NCBI GenBank assembly: GCA_013215375.1
Contig: JABSRB010000022.1
Location: 20,892 to 84,891, forward strand
Direction: 5' to 3'
Length of the DNA: 64,000 nucleotides
Origin: Oceanospirillaceae bacterium
GTDB taxonomy: Bacteria; Pseudomonadota; Gammaproteobacteria; Pseudomonadales; Balneatricaceae
The notes beneath the pieces are model-generated. The model searched no databases and was not told the DNA's origin. It worked only from the letters and a program-made list of their open reading frames with translations. Below, piece after piece: positions 35,132 through 44,812 of the stretch; the first letter of the stretch is position 1; the number at the start of each line of letters is the position of its first letter. The translations under genes were made by a program, and so were the position numbers.

Positions 35132-36418
35132 TTAAGCTTGGTTTTCTCTGGCGATAGCGCGATAGGCGATATCGGTACGATAGAAAGCTTTGCTCCATTT
35201 AATCTGTTCAACACCTAGGTAGGCGTTGCGTTTCGCGTCAGTGACAGTATCGCCAAGCGCTGCAATGCACAGTACACGACCACCAGCACTCACTAGCTTG
35301 TCATCGACAATAGCAGTACCTGCATGGAATACTTTGCAAGTATCGCTCTGTTGCGTTGCTATACTGATTTCATCGCCTTTAGCATAAGCCTCAGGGTATC
35401 CGCCCGATGCCATGACCACACCAACGGCAGGACGTGAGTCCCATTTAACTTCTAGTGTGTCAAAAGACTTGTTCAGCGCTGCGTTGCACATATCAACGAT
35501 ACTGGTTTGTAAGCGCAGCATAATAGGTTGAGTTTCTGGGTCGCCAAAACGACAGTTGTATTCAATGACCTTAGGTTGCCCCTGCTCATCAATCATTAAA
35601 CCAGCGTAGAGAAAACCAGTGTACTCATTGCCTTCAGCTTTCATGCCACGCACTGTGGGCATGATGACTTCATCCATAATGCGCTGGTAGATTTCAGGTG
35701 TGACCACAGGTGCCGGAGAGTATGCACCCATGCCGCCAGTGTTCGGGCCAGTATCGCCATTGCCAACACGTTTGTGATCTTGGCTGGTGGCCATCGGTAA
35801 TACGTTGTCGCCATCAACCATCACAATAAAGGATGCCTCCTCGCCCTCTAAAAATTCTTCAATAACAACACGAGAGCCGGCATCGCCAAATTTATTGCCT
35901 GCAAGCATATCGCGTACTGCATCTTGTGCCTCTTCAAGAGTCATCGCAACGATAACGCCTTTGCCTGCAGCTAGGCCATCTGCTTTAACAACAATCGGCG
36001 CCCCGACTTCTTGCAGGTAAGCAAGTGCCGGTTCAATCTCGGTGAAGTTAGCGTAAGCAGCCGTTGGGATATTCTGACGCTGTAAAAAGTCTTTGCTAAA
36101 AGCTTTAGAGCCTTCTAGTTGAGCAGCTTTTGCGTTAGGGCCGAAAATGGCCAGTCCCGCCGCTCTAAAATCATCGACAATACCCGCGACTAATGGTGCT
36201 TCAGGACCGACAATGGTCAGTGCAACGTCATTGTCTTTCGCGAAGCTAATGAGCGCTGCTGAGTCGGCGTTATCAATGGCGACATTTTGCATTTTAGGCT
36301 CGTGTGCAGTGCCGCCATTACCAGGCGCTACAAACACTTGGCTCACCTTGGGATCTTTTGCAGCAGACCAGGCGAGTGCGTGTTCACGACCGCCTGCTCC
36401 TATAATTAATATGTTCAT
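35132..36418 (-). CDS. purD: Phosphoribosylamine-glycine ligase (GARS)
   Basis: 428 residues, full length. ATP-grasp enzyme of step 2 of purine synthesis: phosphoribosylamine + glycine + ATP to GAR. N-terminal NILIIGAGGREHALAW and the GARS signature RFGDPETQPIMLRL are present, and the ATP-grasp loop is VKADGLAAGKGV. It follows purH by 15 bp, an operon as in most gammaproteobacteria. Confidence 0.98.
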   Translation of the reverse strand: MNILIIGAGGREHALAWSAAKDPKVSQVFVAPGNGGTAHEPKMQNVAIDNADSAALISFAKDNDVALTIVGPEAPLVAGIVDDFRAAGLAIFGPNAKAAQLEGSKAFSKDFLQRQNIPTAAYANFTEIEPALAYLQEVGAPIVVKADGLAAGKGVIVAMTLEEAQDAVRDMLAGNKFGDAGSRVVIEEFLEGEEASFIVMVDGDNVLPMATSQDHKRVGNGDTGPNTGGMGAYSPAPVVTPEIYQRIMDEVIMPTVRGMKAEGNEYTGFLYAGLMIDEQGQPKVIEYNCRFGDPETQPIMLRLQTSIVDMCNAALNKSFDTLEVKWDSRPAVGVVMASGGYPEAYAKGDEISIATQQSDTCKVFHAGTAIVDDKLVSAGGRVLCIAALGDTVTDAKRNAYLGVEQIKWSKAFYRTDIAYRAIARENQA

Positions 36419-36433
36419 TTTATCGCCTTTAAA

Positions 36434-38041
36434 TTAATGTCTGAAGTGACGCATGCCAGTGAATACCATCGCCATGCCAGCTTTGTCAGCAGCGGCGATC
36501 ACTTCATTGTCACGCATCGAACCGCCCGGTTGGATCACAGCGCTAATACCCGCATCTGCAGCGGCTTCAATACCGTCGCTGAATGGGAAGAAAGCATCAG
36601 AGGCCATTACTGAGCCCGCTACTTGCAAGCCTTCATCAGCCGCCTTAATGTTGGCAACTTTAGCGCTGTATACGCGGCTCATTTGGCCGGCGCCGATGCC
36701 GATGCTCTGGCCATCTTTGGCGTAGACAATCGCATTAGATTTAACGTATTTGGCTATTTTCCAGCAAAACAGTAAGTCTTTTATTTGCGCGGCAGTCGGG
36801 GCTACTTTAGTGACGATTTTAAGATCGCCTTCAGTGATCACGCCCATGTCTCGCTCTTGTATTAATAAACCGCCGTTAACACGCTTGTAGTCGAGGCCAC
36901 CGATACGCGTCTTGGCAAATTCGCCACAAACTAAAACTCTGACGTTAGGTTTGCTTTTTAATAATTCAATAGCCGCAGCGTCGACGCTTGGCGCGATGAT
37001 GACTTCGACAAATTGACGCTCAATAATAGCGCTGGCAGTCGCGGCATCTAAAGAGCGGTTAAAGGCGATAATACCGCCAAATGCTGAGGTTGAATCGGTT
37101 GCGTAAGCTAAGTTGTAGGCACCCAACAAATCGCTGGCGATGGCAACGCCACAAGGATTTGCGTGTTTGACGATAACGCAGGCAGGTTCTGCAAAAGATT
37201 TAACACATTCCAGCGCTGCATCTGTGTCGGCAACATTGTTGTAAGAAAGTGCCTTGCCTTGTAACTGCTTAGCGGTGCTAATAGACGTTTCAGCAGGATT
37301 GCTTTCAACGTAGAAAGCAGAGCGTTGATGAGAGTTTTCCCCGTAACGCATATCTTGGCTCTTGATAAACTGGCTGTTGAAAGTGCGTGGGAACGCAGTG
37401 GTATCTACTGGTGCATGGGTATCATCAGCAGCGGTAGGCCCCTCAACCACAGCGCCTAAATAATTGGCAATCATGCCATCATAGGCAGCGGTGTGCTCAA
37501 ACGCTTGTACCGCAAGATCAAATCTATCGCTGATAGTCAGGCCGTTGTGTTTCGATAGCTGCGCTAAAATATGTGGGTAGCTGCTGGCGTTAACGACAAT
37601 AGCGACGTCTTTGTGGTTTTTAGCTGCAGAACGCACCATGGTGGGTCCGCCGATATCGATGTTTTCAATCGCCATTGGCAAGTTGCAGTCATCACGTTCA
37701 ATGGTTGCTTTAAACGGATATAAGTTAACTACCACCATATCAATAGGTTTAATGCCGTGCTCGGCCATTACCTGATCGTCGATCCCTCTGCGCGCCAAAA
37801 TGCCGCCGTGGATCTTAGGATGTAACGTTTTAACACGCCCATCCATCATCTCAGGAAAACCGGTGTAGTCAGAGACTTCCGTAGCCTGGATGTTATTGTC
37901 GGTCAATAATTTGAAAGTGCCACCGGTGGATAAAATTTCAACGCCTGCGCTGCGCAATGCGCTGGCAAATTCAACGATGCCGGTTTTGTCGGAAACACTA
38001 ATCAGTGCTCTGCGAATAGGTGTGTAAGTTTGCTCTGCCAT
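36434..38041 (-). CDS. purH: Bifunctional AICAR formyltransferase/IMP cyclohydrolase
   Basis: 535 residues from the ATG at 38041 ([21 protein letters not shown]); 20 extra in-frame codons upstream are unlikely. The N-terminal MGS-like domain performs IMP cyclisation and the C-terminal part AICAR formylation using 10-formyl-THF. The formyltransferase lysine-histidine motif VKHANPCG (about 264-271) and the C-terminal FFPFSDGIE...IQPGGSMRD are intact. It heads purH-purD. Confidence 0.97.
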   Translation of the reverse strand: MAEQTYTPIRRALISVSDKTGIVEFASALRSAGVEILSTGGTFKLLTDNNIQATEVSDYTGFPEMMDGRVKTLHPKIHGGILARRGIDDQVMAEHGIKPIDMVVVNLYPFKATIERDDCNLPMAIENIDIGGPTMVRSAAKNHKDVAIVVNASSYPHILAQLSKHNGLTISDRFDLAVQAFEHTAAYDGMIANYLGAVVEGPTAADDTHAPVDTTAFPRTFNSQFIKSQDMRYGENSHQRSAFYVESNPAETSISTAKQLQGKALSYNNVADTDAALECVKSFAEPACVIVKHANPCGVAIASDLLGAYNLAYATDSTSAFGGIIAFNRSLDAATASAIIERQFVEVIIAPSVDAAAIELLKSKPNVRVLVCGEFAKTRIGGLDYKRVNGGLLIQERDMGVITEGDLKIVTKVAPTAAQIKDLLFCWKIAKYVKSNAIVYAKDGQSIGIGAGQMSRVYSAKVANIKAADEGLQVAGSVMASDAFFPFSDGIEAAADAGISAVIQPGGSMRDNEVIAAADKAGMAMVFTGMRHFRH

Positions 38042-38368
38042 TTTATTGCCATAATCTCTTAGTAAGGGAAAAGGAGGATAGTTTTGTTCTCGATGAATCA
38101 ATAGGGGAGTGAGTCATCAGTGGAAATTTAAATGAGGTTTTGCGGTGCTGTGGATGGTGTCTAGTGCGGGTGTTGTTCGGGGAGTGTTTGGATAAAAGTG
38201 CTTGAGAGAATGTTTGGAGGAGGCTGTGCAGGGGATAGGTCGAAAAGCTATCACAGTGAAGAAAGCTGTCACAAGATGAAACGCGCTTATCCATAGTCCG
38301 TTCTCATAGGGGTTCTCTCAAAAAAAAGCAGCTGGGGGAATCCTCACAGCTGCTTTTTGGGTGTTTCT
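38042..38368. other. Gap between purH and fis
   Basis: About 330 bp. It holds the fis terminator at its right side and the purH promoter region. Much of 38100-38270 is strongly G/T-rich on the plus strand. No palindromic PurR box is seen, and no gene is supported. Confidence 0.5.
38324..38358 (-). terminator. Terminator of the dusB-fis operon
   Basis: Read on the minus strand AAAAAGCAGCT ... AGCTGCTTTTTTTT, a strong stem with a good T-run, 10 bp after the fis stop. Confidence 0.92.
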
Positions 38369-38659
38369 TTAAAGTAATCCGTACTCTTTCAGTTTCTTAC
38401 GCAATGTGCCGCGATTTAAACCGAGTAACTCAGAAGCTTTAGTCTGGTTATCTTTGGTGTAAGTCATGACAGTTTCTAATAGTGGAGCTTCAATTTCAGC
38501 AAGAACCATTTTATAGACATCAGTGACCGGCTGGCCATCTAGTTGTCTAAAGTAATTGTTCATAGATGTTTCAACGCTGTCTCTTAATGTCTGACCTTGA
38601 GTAGCACCAGGGTTTGATGCAGGGGCGAAATTGGTTTGCTGAGTTTCTATTGTGTTCAC
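38369..38659 (-). CDS. fis: DNA-binding protein Fis
   Basis: 96 residues, the usual size. The C-terminal helix-turn-helix ([21 protein letters not shown]) is diagnostic. Nucleoid-associated factor that bends DNA, activates rRNA promoters and assists inversion and origin functions. It lies 24 bp after dusB, the conserved dusB-fis operon, and ahead of purHD as in pseudomonads. Confidence 0.97.
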   Translation of the reverse strand: MNTIETQQTNFAPASNPGATQGQTLRDSVETSMNNYFRQLDGQPVTDVYKMVLAEIEAPLLETVMTYTKDNQTKASELLGLNRGTLRKKLKEYGLL

Positions 38660-38683
38660 GTGACAAATATCCGAATTGTAATG

Positions 38684-39670
38684 TTAAGCGGCAGTGGTAA
38701 TTAGTTGAGCATTTGCAAAAAAATGCTCTATGGCTGCCAGTTGCTGATCTTGTGTCTCAAGCTTGTTAAAGCCGGAGCGAAATTTTTTCCCTTCCTCTAC
38801 AGACTGCAGGTACCATCCTACATGTTTTCGGGCAATTCGCACGCCCAAATAATCACCGTAAAACAGGTGAAGTGCATGTAAGTGTTCCGTCATAGTCTGC
38901 TTGATCTCGCTCAGTTCTACAGCGGCTAAATGCTCGCCATAAGTTAGATAGTGATCTACTTCCCTAAAAATCCAAGGTCGTCCCTGTGCTGCTCTTCCCA
39001 GCATAACGGCATCTGCTTGGGTAAACTCTAATACTTCACGGGCTTTTTCCGGCGAGGTAATATCGCCGTTAGCAAATAGTGGAATATCAATGACCTTGGC
39101 GATATCCGCAATGGTTTGATATTCAACTTCCCCTTTAAAGGCGCAAGCTCTAGTGCGGCCATGTACCGCTAACGCTTTAATACCAATGTCTTCGGCCATT
39201 TTTGCGATGGTAATTGCATTGATATTTTGTTTGTCCCAGCCCGTTCTTATTTTGAGCGTAACTGGTACATCCACAGCGTTAACCACAGCTTCAAGTATAG
39301 ATCTTACTAAAGGTTCGTCTTTTAAAAGAGCGGATCCCGCCGCTTTTCTGCAGACTTTTTTTGCCGGGCAACCCATATTAATATCGATGATCTGCGCGCC
39401 GCGCTGTACATTCATGATAGCCGCATGTGCCATCATTTGTGCGTCGCCGCCGGCAATTTGCACCGATCTAGGTTCGATATTAGTATCAGCTGCCAATCGG
39501 AAACTTGACTTGCGTGAGCTCCATAGCTTGGTATCGCTAGTGACCATTTCCGAAGTGACAAGTCCCGCTCCAAATTGGTTGCACAGAGTCCTAAAAGGTT
39601 GGTCTGTGACGCCTGCCATAGGCGCAAGAATAACCTTGCTGTCTATGTTGTAAGGGCCAATTTGAAACAT
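38684..39670 (-). CDS. dusB: tRNA-dihydrouridine synthase B
   Basis: 328 residues. Flavoenzyme that reduces U17-type positions in tRNA D-loops. The FMN barrel start ILAPMAGVTDQPFR, the catalytic cysteine motif NMGCPAKKVCRKAAGSAL and LKIRTGWD are present. VHGRTRACAFKGEV matches DusB rather than DusA/C. It heads dusB-fis. The start ATG is at 39670. Confidence 0.97.
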   Translation of the reverse strand: MFQIGPYNIDSKVILAPMAGVTDQPFRTLCNQFGAGLVTSEMVTSDTKLWSSRKSSFRLAADTNIEPRSVQIAGGDAQMMAHAAIMNVQRGAQIIDINMGCPAKKVCRKAAGSALLKDEPLVRSILEAVVNAVDVPVTLKIRTGWDKQNINAITIAKMAEDIGIKALAVHGRTRACAFKGEVEYQTIADIAKVIDIPLFANGDITSPEKAREVLEFTQADAVMLGRAAQGRPWIFREVDHYLTYGEHLAAVELSEIKQTMTEHLHALHLFYGDYLGVRIARKHVGWYLQSVEEGKKFRSGFNKLETQDQQLAAIEHFFANAQLITTAA

Positions 39671-39942
39671 GTAATGCCTATAAAATATTATTACCCAGCA
39701 TGCTTAATTGCTGAAGCGTTAATTACTTGGACTAAGAAGGGGGCGAATTTTACACGCTTTATCGAAAAATAACAGATTTTTTTGATTGAATTTTGATCTA
39801 ATTATCTTGACTATTAATCTGGGCTCAATATTAAAAAAGGTCAGGAATGCATCATAAACCTAGATTAATCAAAGATTAATACAAGGTTCATGATTTGAGA
39901 GTTATCAGTAGTCTGTATAGGGTAAATAGGCTTGAAATACTG

Positions 39943-40836
39943 TTACTTTTTAATGCCTGTTACTCGAATCCAGCCATCTAATTCAACAGCGGGTTCCAGC
40001 TCAAATTCATTGGCATAAGCGGCAATTATTTCAGCCTCTTGAGAGGCCAATAAACCAGACAGCGCAAGCTTGCCACCTTTGACTACGCGCGCACTTAAGG
40101 TAGGTGCTAATTCAACTAATGGACCCGATAATATATTGGCCACTAAAATTTCGGTTTTTAAGGCGGGTGCATCTTCAGGGAGATATACCTGTAACCGGTC
40201 AGTGTGTAGCTTATTGCGCTCTAGATTAGTCATAGTGGCGGTTAATGCCTGCTGATCGATATCTACCGCCAGTACTGTTTTAGCGCCGAGCAATAAAGAG
40301 GCAACACCGAGAATGCCCGATCCACAGCCGTAATCGGTGACGCTTTTTTGTGCGCAATCGATACTGTCTAACCAGCGCAAGCACAGCTCAGTGGTTGGGT
40401 GAGTACCAGTACCAAAGGCGAGACCTGGATCTAACATTAAATTAACAGCGCTAGGGTCCGGTGTATCGCACCAGCTCGGACAAACCCACAGTCTTTTACC
40501 GAATTGCATTGGCTTGTAAGACTTCATCCACTCACGCTCCCAATCTTTATCTTCTAATATTTCTATTGAAAGTGTCGGGAAGCGCTCTTGGCTATTTAAT
40601 TGAGTGAAGGATAACAGTAAAAAATCCTGCATAGACTGCATGTCAGTCTCTGCATCAAACAGGCCAGTGATAGAAGTGTTGCTCCACAAAGGTGTGGTAC
40701 CTAACTCGGGCTCATAAATAGGTTGGTCTTGGCTATCTTGATAAGTTACCGATAACGCACCCGCTTCGAGTAACAAATCTTCAAATTGTTCGGCTAAGTC
40801 GGGTTTGATCTCTATTTTAGCTTGAAGCCAGGGCAT
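39943..40836 (-). CDS. prmA: Ribosomal protein L11 methyltransferase
   Basis: 297 residues. It trimethylates amino groups of L11. The N-terminal substrate domain (MPWLQAKIEIKPDLAEQFEDLLLEAGALSV) and the SAM-binding motif DYGCGSGILGVASLLLGA (about 164-181) are typical, as is LMLDPGLAFGTGTHPTTELCL. It precedes dusB by about 270 bp; the DUF3426 gene often found between them is missing. Confidence 0.96.
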   Translation of the reverse strand: MPWLQAKIEIKPDLAEQFEDLLLEAGALSVTYQDSQDQPIYEPELGTTPLWSNTSITGLFDAETDMQSMQDFLLLSFTQLNSQERFPTLSIEILEDKDWEREWMKSYKPMQFGKRLWVCPSWCDTPDPSAVNLMLDPGLAFGTGTHPTTELCLRWLDSIDCAQKSVTDYGCGSGILGVASLLLGAKTVLAVDIDQQALTATMTNLERNKLHTDRLQVYLPEDAPALKTEILVANILSGPLVELAPTLSARVVKGGKLALSGLLASQEAEIIAAYANEFELEPAVELDGWIRVTGIKK

Positions 40837-40957
40837 GGTTTATCCTTAAAAATTGAAAGTGGTGTTATCCAATGATTTTACAGTAAGCTTATCTAGACTT
40901 CGACATAGATAGTCACTAAATTGTAAGTCTGTAAGCAAATGACTAACAAATCATCTT

Positions 40958-41167
40958 TTGGAAATTAATGTGCAAAGCTTTGATACAAATACTTTAGTAA
41001 GAAATCCCTGTGTTGGCATCTGTTGTTTAGATGAGAGCGATCTATGTATTGCCTGCAAGCGTTCAGGGATAGAAATTGCTGAGTGGGGGATGTATGACAG
41101 CAGTGAAAAAAAAGCAGTGTTAGCAAAAATTGAACAGCGTTATTTAGAAGAAGAATCAAAATACTGA
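40958..41167 (+). CDS. DUF1289 (YdhL-like) small cysteine-rich protein
   Basis: Up to 69 residues. The core NPCVGICCLDESDLCIACKR carries a four-cysteine pattern typical of DUF1289, possibly metal binding. The frame opens with TTG at 40958; GTG at 40970 is an alternative, and the nearby ATG (40968) is out of frame. Function is unknown for the family. It precedes a GNAT gene by 16 bp, so the two are likely cotranscribed. Confidence 0.8.
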   Translation: MEINVQSFDTNTLVRNPCVGICCLDESDLCIACKRSGIEIAEWGMYDSSEKKAVLAKIEQRYLEEESKY

Positions 41168-41183
41168 TAGAAGAGGAATAGCG

Positions 41184-41912
41184 ATGCAACTAGAGTCTTT
41201 AGAGCGGGCCGCCTTTAGTGCATGGCCGGCCTATGAGCAGCAAGAGCTCAATGGTGTGGTGTTACGTTTTTCAGAGGGTTACACCAAACGTGCTAATTCA
41301 GCCAATGTATTAGATCTCAATAATTGGCAGTATCCAGAGCTAGCTGCGCAGACAGAAGATTTTTTTAAAGAGCGACAGCAGCCGAGTATTTTTCGCATAC
41401 CCTCTTTTGTAGCAGCACAAGAATTTGATCAATATCTAGCGGAGCGTGGTTATCAATATTTAGATAAATCGCTGGTGATGCAGCGACAATTGCAAAGGCA
41501 AGATATTGAGCTTAAAGCCATCGTACAAAAAACAGCTAGCGAATGGTTGGCAAGTTTCGTCGCTTTGAGCAACGCCGAGTTAGGTCGCCAGCAAGCGCAT
41601 TTAGCTATCTTAGAGCGAGTAAAAGATAAAATAAACTATGCGGTGTTAATAGAAGAAGGCGAAGAAGTAGCCTGTGGAATCGCAGTAGTGCACAACCATA
41701 GTTTGGGCATCTTTGATCTCGTCACTAGTGCGCACCACCGCCGTAAAGGTTATGCAAAACAGTTGTTAGATAGTCTTCATCAGTGGGGTGTCAGTGCAGG
41801 GGCTAACAATAGTTACTTACAAGTGGTAGCCAATAACGACCCCGCTATTGCCCTGTATGAAAAACTGGGCTATGCAGAGTCTTATCACTACTGGTACAGA
41901 ATAAAAGGTTAA
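41184..41912 (+). CDS. GNAT-family N-acetyltransferase
   Basis: 242 residues. The C-terminal half (about 115-240) is a GNAT domain with the acetyl-CoA loop VTSAHHRRKGYAKQLLDSL (R/Q-x-x-G-x-A) and the C-terminal NNDPAIALYEKLGYAESYHY. The N-terminal ~110 residues look like a second, degenerate GNAT half or substrate domain. Acceptor unknown. The ATG at 41184 follows AAGAGGAATAGCG. Confidence 0.82.
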   Translation: MQLESLERAAFSAWPAYEQQELNGVVLRFSEGYTKRANSANVLDLNNWQYPELAAQTEDFFKERQQPSIFRIPSFVAAQEFDQYLAERGYQYLDKSLVMQRQLQRQDIELKAIVQKTASEWLASFVALSNAELGRQQAHLAILERVKDKINYAVLIEEGEEVACGIAVVHNHSLGIFDLVTSAHHRRKGYAKQLLDSLHQWGVSAGANNSYLQVVANNDPAIALYEKLGYAESYHYWYRIKG

Positions 41913-41953
41913 AATAATAATAGTAGCTTTGGGCTACAGGGAGAAAAGATGTA

Positions 41954-42838
41954 ATGAGCTGTCCTTATATGTCAGGAAATAATCCAGATAACAGTCAAAA
42001 AAATAATTCAAACAATGATTCGGACACCGATGGGGTGCAGATGGATTTTAAGGATCGCATGTCCTACGGCGATTACTTGCAGCTCGATTCACTACTTAAT
42101 AGTCAGAAGCCACTTTCAACCGCCCACGATGAAATGTTGTTCATCGTGCAGCATCAGACTTCAGAGTTGTGGTTAAAATTAGCCATTCATGAAATGCAGG
42201 CGATATTACAAGAGATTAAACAGGATAAGCTCGCGCAAGTCTCCAAACACCTCACCCGTGTCTCGCGGATTTTTGAGCAATTAAACAGTGCTTGGGATGT
42301 GCTGCGCACTATGACCCCGAGCGAATATACTACTTTTAGAGAATCTCTGGGCCAATCTTCGGGTTTCCAATCTTATCAGTACCGCGCCATCGAATTTCTA
42401 GTGGGCAATCGCAATCCCGCTATGCTCAAGCCCCATGAACACGAAACTGTTGTGCATCAGCATTTGGAAGATATTTTAAGTGTCCCAAGCCTCTACGATG
42501 AAGCATTATTATTAATGCAGCGCCAGGGCCTGGATATAGGGAATGTATTAGAGGGGCGTAATTGGCGTGAGAAACATCAGCCGAGCGAGGCGGTGGAAAG
42601 TGCCTGGTTAATAGTCTATGAAAACCCACAGCAGTATTGGGGGTTGTATGAGCTGGCGGAAAAGCTGGTGGATTTTGAAGACTATTTTAGACGCTGGCGT
42701 TTTAATCATGTGACTACAGTGGAGCGCATTATCGGCTTAAAGTCAGGTACCGGTGGTAGCGGTGGTGTCTCTTACTTACGCAAAATGTTAGACACCGTGC
42801 TCTTCCCCGAGCTGTGGACAGTACGAACCCGCATGTAA
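41954..42838 (+). CDS. kynA: Tryptophan 2,3-dioxygenase
   Basis: 294 residues, with an extra polar N-terminus of about 30 residues ahead of the family start (MSYGDYLQLDSLL). Heme enzyme that opens tryptophan to N-formylkynurenine. HDEMLFIVQHQTSELWLKL contains the substrate-site histidine, and the C-terminal FRRWRFNHVTTVERIIGLKSG the heme-ligand histidine; TGGSGG is the substrate loop. No kynB or kynU lies next to it. The ATG at 41954 might not be the true start; MDFKDRMSYGDY at 42041 is an alternative. Confidence 0.93.
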   Translation: MSCPYMSGNNPDNSQKNNSNNDSDTDGVQMDFKDRMSYGDYLQLDSLLNSQKPLSTAHDEMLFIVQHQTSELWLKLAIHEMQAILQEIKQDKLAQVSKHLTRVSRIFEQLNSAWDVLRTMTPSEYTTFRESLGQSSGFQSYQYRAIEFLVGNRNPAMLKPHEHETVVHQHLEDILSVPSLYDEALLLMQRQGLDIGNVLEGRNWREKHQPSEAVESAWLIVYENPQQYWGLYELAEKLVDFEDYFRRWRFNHVTTVERIIGLKSGTGGSGGVSYLRKMLDTVLFPELWTVRTRM

Positions 42839-42881
42839 CTTGCTCAAATAACAGTTAGCCATAGTGAATTATTCACTGTGG

Positions 42882-43434
42882 CTATGGTGGGCAGTTAATG
42901 GGATCTTTAGTTGAGGCTATTTTACGCTGAGTGATCACACTTAACTGATAAATACCGGTTTTAGGGTGACGGTCTTGTCGAGTACTTTCACATAATACTG
43001 CAATACTGGGTTTGCCACCGCTTTGTAAACCTTCCAAAGTGGTGGGTTTATTGGCCAGTAATATTTGCTCACAGCTCGATTCCTTATGTTTGAATTTCGC
43101 CGGGTCAAAGGCTGTAAGTTGTCCTGAGGCATCTACATTTAATAATTCAGTATCCCCGGATCTTGCCTGTATTTGTAGGGTTTGGTCCTCATCATTGGGC
43201 TTGAATAGTTTCCTAGTTACACCGGCTTTGCAAATGTGTAAACGTACATCGCTTTGCGGGATAGCTAATTTTTTTCCGTACCAAGTCTGGCCTTTGAGTT
43301 CATCCCAAAATAATATGACAGGGTATTGCTGATCATCGATCATCGCTCATCGTCACTGCACCACTTGCTTGGTAGCGCTGGTTTGAGCTACAGCCATAAA
43401 GTAAAATGAGGCTAAAAATTAACAGTATTTTCAT
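42882..43434 (-). pseudogene. Small lipoprotein gene disrupted by a 7-bp tandem duplication
   Basis: From the ATG at 43434 (2 bp after the upstream stop, with GGGGA as ribosome site) a 33-codon frame encodes a lipoprotein signal MKILLIFSLILLYGCSS and stops at 43333. The next frame (42882-43343, 153 codons, MIDDQQYPV..) carries on a soluble domain. Between them GATCATC is repeated exactly in tandem (43331-43344). Removing one copy joins the frames seamlessly (..MSDDQQYPV..) into a single lipoprotein of about 180 residues. I do not recognise the soluble domain. It has two or three cysteines (HICKAG, SCEQ, LCEST). Either a real frameshift mutation, a slippable site, or a sequencing error. Confidence 0.75.
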
Positions 43435-43436
43435 GA

Positions 43437-44252
43437 TCATCCCCAGACAATATCGATGAGAGTGTCGCCAATAATAGGCTCACCCCAATAACTAATATGC
43501 GCGAACAGCCACTGTGAACTCTGCACCGTGCGGTGGCCTTCAATTCTCCATTTAGCCTCTTTAGTGATGCCTTTATATAAAGTCTCTACCGGACCAATGG
43601 CGCCGCTATATTTCTCTGGCGCGCCAAATACATTTCCCGACACTACCGGGTCTAGCGGGTGATGAAAATTGTGCCAGCAAAATTTGTAGCTGCTCTGTGA
43701 TCTAAGTGCGGGAATGTCACGTGTCGCAAAGATTTTAGGCAAACCTAAAGGACTGCCCATGCTGATAAAGCAGTGTACCGGCCAGTTATCTTGGGTAGTG
43801 CCAGTATAAAACTCACCTTCACTCATTAATTCACACAATACATCAAGGCAGTAGACCGTGCCCAAACTATGCGCAATCAAATACACCGGGTGTCCGCCAT
43901 GGTGTGAGGCGAGTATCTTCGCCTTAATCTTAGCGCGGATTTTATTGGCCGTTTTGCCGCCTTTGCTAGCGATAAATACATCGCCAACCACATCAAAAAT
44001 ACGACTCAGTGTGAGGGAGTTAAGAGGGTTGCCCGCAGTGAGAGCACTTAAGAGTAGTTGATAAGGTTTTTGTGCGCTGTCGTTAATGTCTTCATATTTT
44101 ATCCCTATCACTTCGTAGTCTTCACTGCGCTCTATATTGCTCAGTTGCGCTTTCAGCAGTTTATTAATTTGCTTGTCACTTTCGATATCAGCATCGGTGC
44201 CCGCTTGCACACCGTGTACCACCACAAAATGCGGTTTTTTATCCAATGGCAT
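43437..44252 (-). CDS. Alpha/beta-hydrolase (lipase/esterase-like)
   Basis: 271 residues. Oxyanion-type HG near the N-terminus (FVVVHGVQAG), nucleophile elbow AHSLG (Ser129), plausible Asp201 (HHPLDPVV) and His240 or His252 (EGHRTV / LFAHIS). No signal peptide is seen, so it is probably cytoplasmic unless exported by a specialised system. The stop is 2 bp before the start of the lipoprotein frame, so the two are coupled. The substrate is unknown. The pairing of a lipase with a small lipoprotein is reminiscent of some effector/immunity pairs, but no secretion gene lies here. Confidence 0.72.
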   Translation of the reverse strand: MPLDKKPHFVVVHGVQAGTDADIESDKQINKLLKAQLSNIERSEDYEVIGIKYEDINDSAQKPYQLLLSALTAGNPLNSLTLSRIFDVVGDVFIASKGGKTANKIRAKIKAKILASHHGGHPVYLIAHSLGTVYCLDVLCELMSEGEFYTGTTQDNWPVHCFISMGSPLGLPKIFATRDIPALRSQSSYKFCWHNFHHPLDPVVSGNVFGAPEKYSGAIGPVETLYKGITKEAKWRIEGHRTVQSSQWLFAHISYWGEPIIGDTLIDIVWG

Positions 44253-44402
44253 GAGTCACTCCAAAATAAAGGTATAGGATATAGGTGCTTAGTTGGGAGG
44301 GAATCTCTCAGGGAGGAGATAGGCTGCGGGTATTTAGTTACGGATTACAAGCAATGAGCTAAAAGCTACGAGTAGCGAGCTAAAAAACATCAACTCTGAG
44401 AA

Positions 44403-44530
44403 AATATCTTTTGATCTTCTCTGTGTAGCGAAGCGCCTCTGTGCCCTCTGTGGTAAATAGTCTTTAAAAGATTTATCACCACAGAAGTCACGAAGAGCAC
44501 GGAGGAAAAGATAAAAACAAGATAATCAAA
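44403..44530. repeat. Large imperfect inverted repeat ('CTCTGTGxCCTCTGTGG' type)
   Basis: The left arm has TTGATCTTCTCTGTGTAGCG and CTCTGTGCCCTCTGTGG; the right arm is its imperfect reverse complement (CACCACAGAAGTCACGAAG AGCACGGAGGAAAAGAT). The core 44447-44485 folds as TCTGTGGTAAATAGTCTTT / AAAGATTTATCACCACAGA. I recall similar sequences scattered in many environmental genomes. No coding content. The rest of the 44253-44595 gap shows nothing else. Confidence 0.7.
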
Positions 44531-44595
44531 AGCGGCTAACAAAATATTGGAAGGGTGGGTGTTACAACTCTAAGGTGTTACTCAAAGCTGATGTA

Positions 44596-44812
44596 ATTAG
44601 TGTTCGTCCAGAAACGGGAACGTATCGAGGCTGATCCAATCGTTTAAAATGAACGGCACTAGATATGGGCGTTTGGTCATTCCAAATACGCTCTTTGACT
44701 TCCATGTCATCGCTAATACCGTTCGTCCTGAACATAACTATATCTAGTGGTGCTCAGATTGAGTGAGTGGGACAGCCGCAGTAGCTCAACGTTTCTGGAT
44801 GGGCACTAACTA
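44596..44812 (+). repeat. Family C dispersed repeat, copy 2 (longest)
   Basis: Ends TTAGTGTTCGTCCAGAAACG ... GTTTCTGGATGGGCACTAAC form an inverted repeat. It shares GGGCGTTTGGTCATTCCAAA and TATCTAGTGGTGCTCAGATT with copies at 1572 and 53424. It has about 45 bp more in the middle (CGCTCTTTGACTTCCATGTC ...). It abuts the dgt stop codon. Confidence 0.72.

Noticed and set aside
39153..39653. A 166-codon plus-strand frame opposite dusB
   Set aside because: Shadow of a strongly conserved gene on the other strand, with no ribosome site or family likeness.
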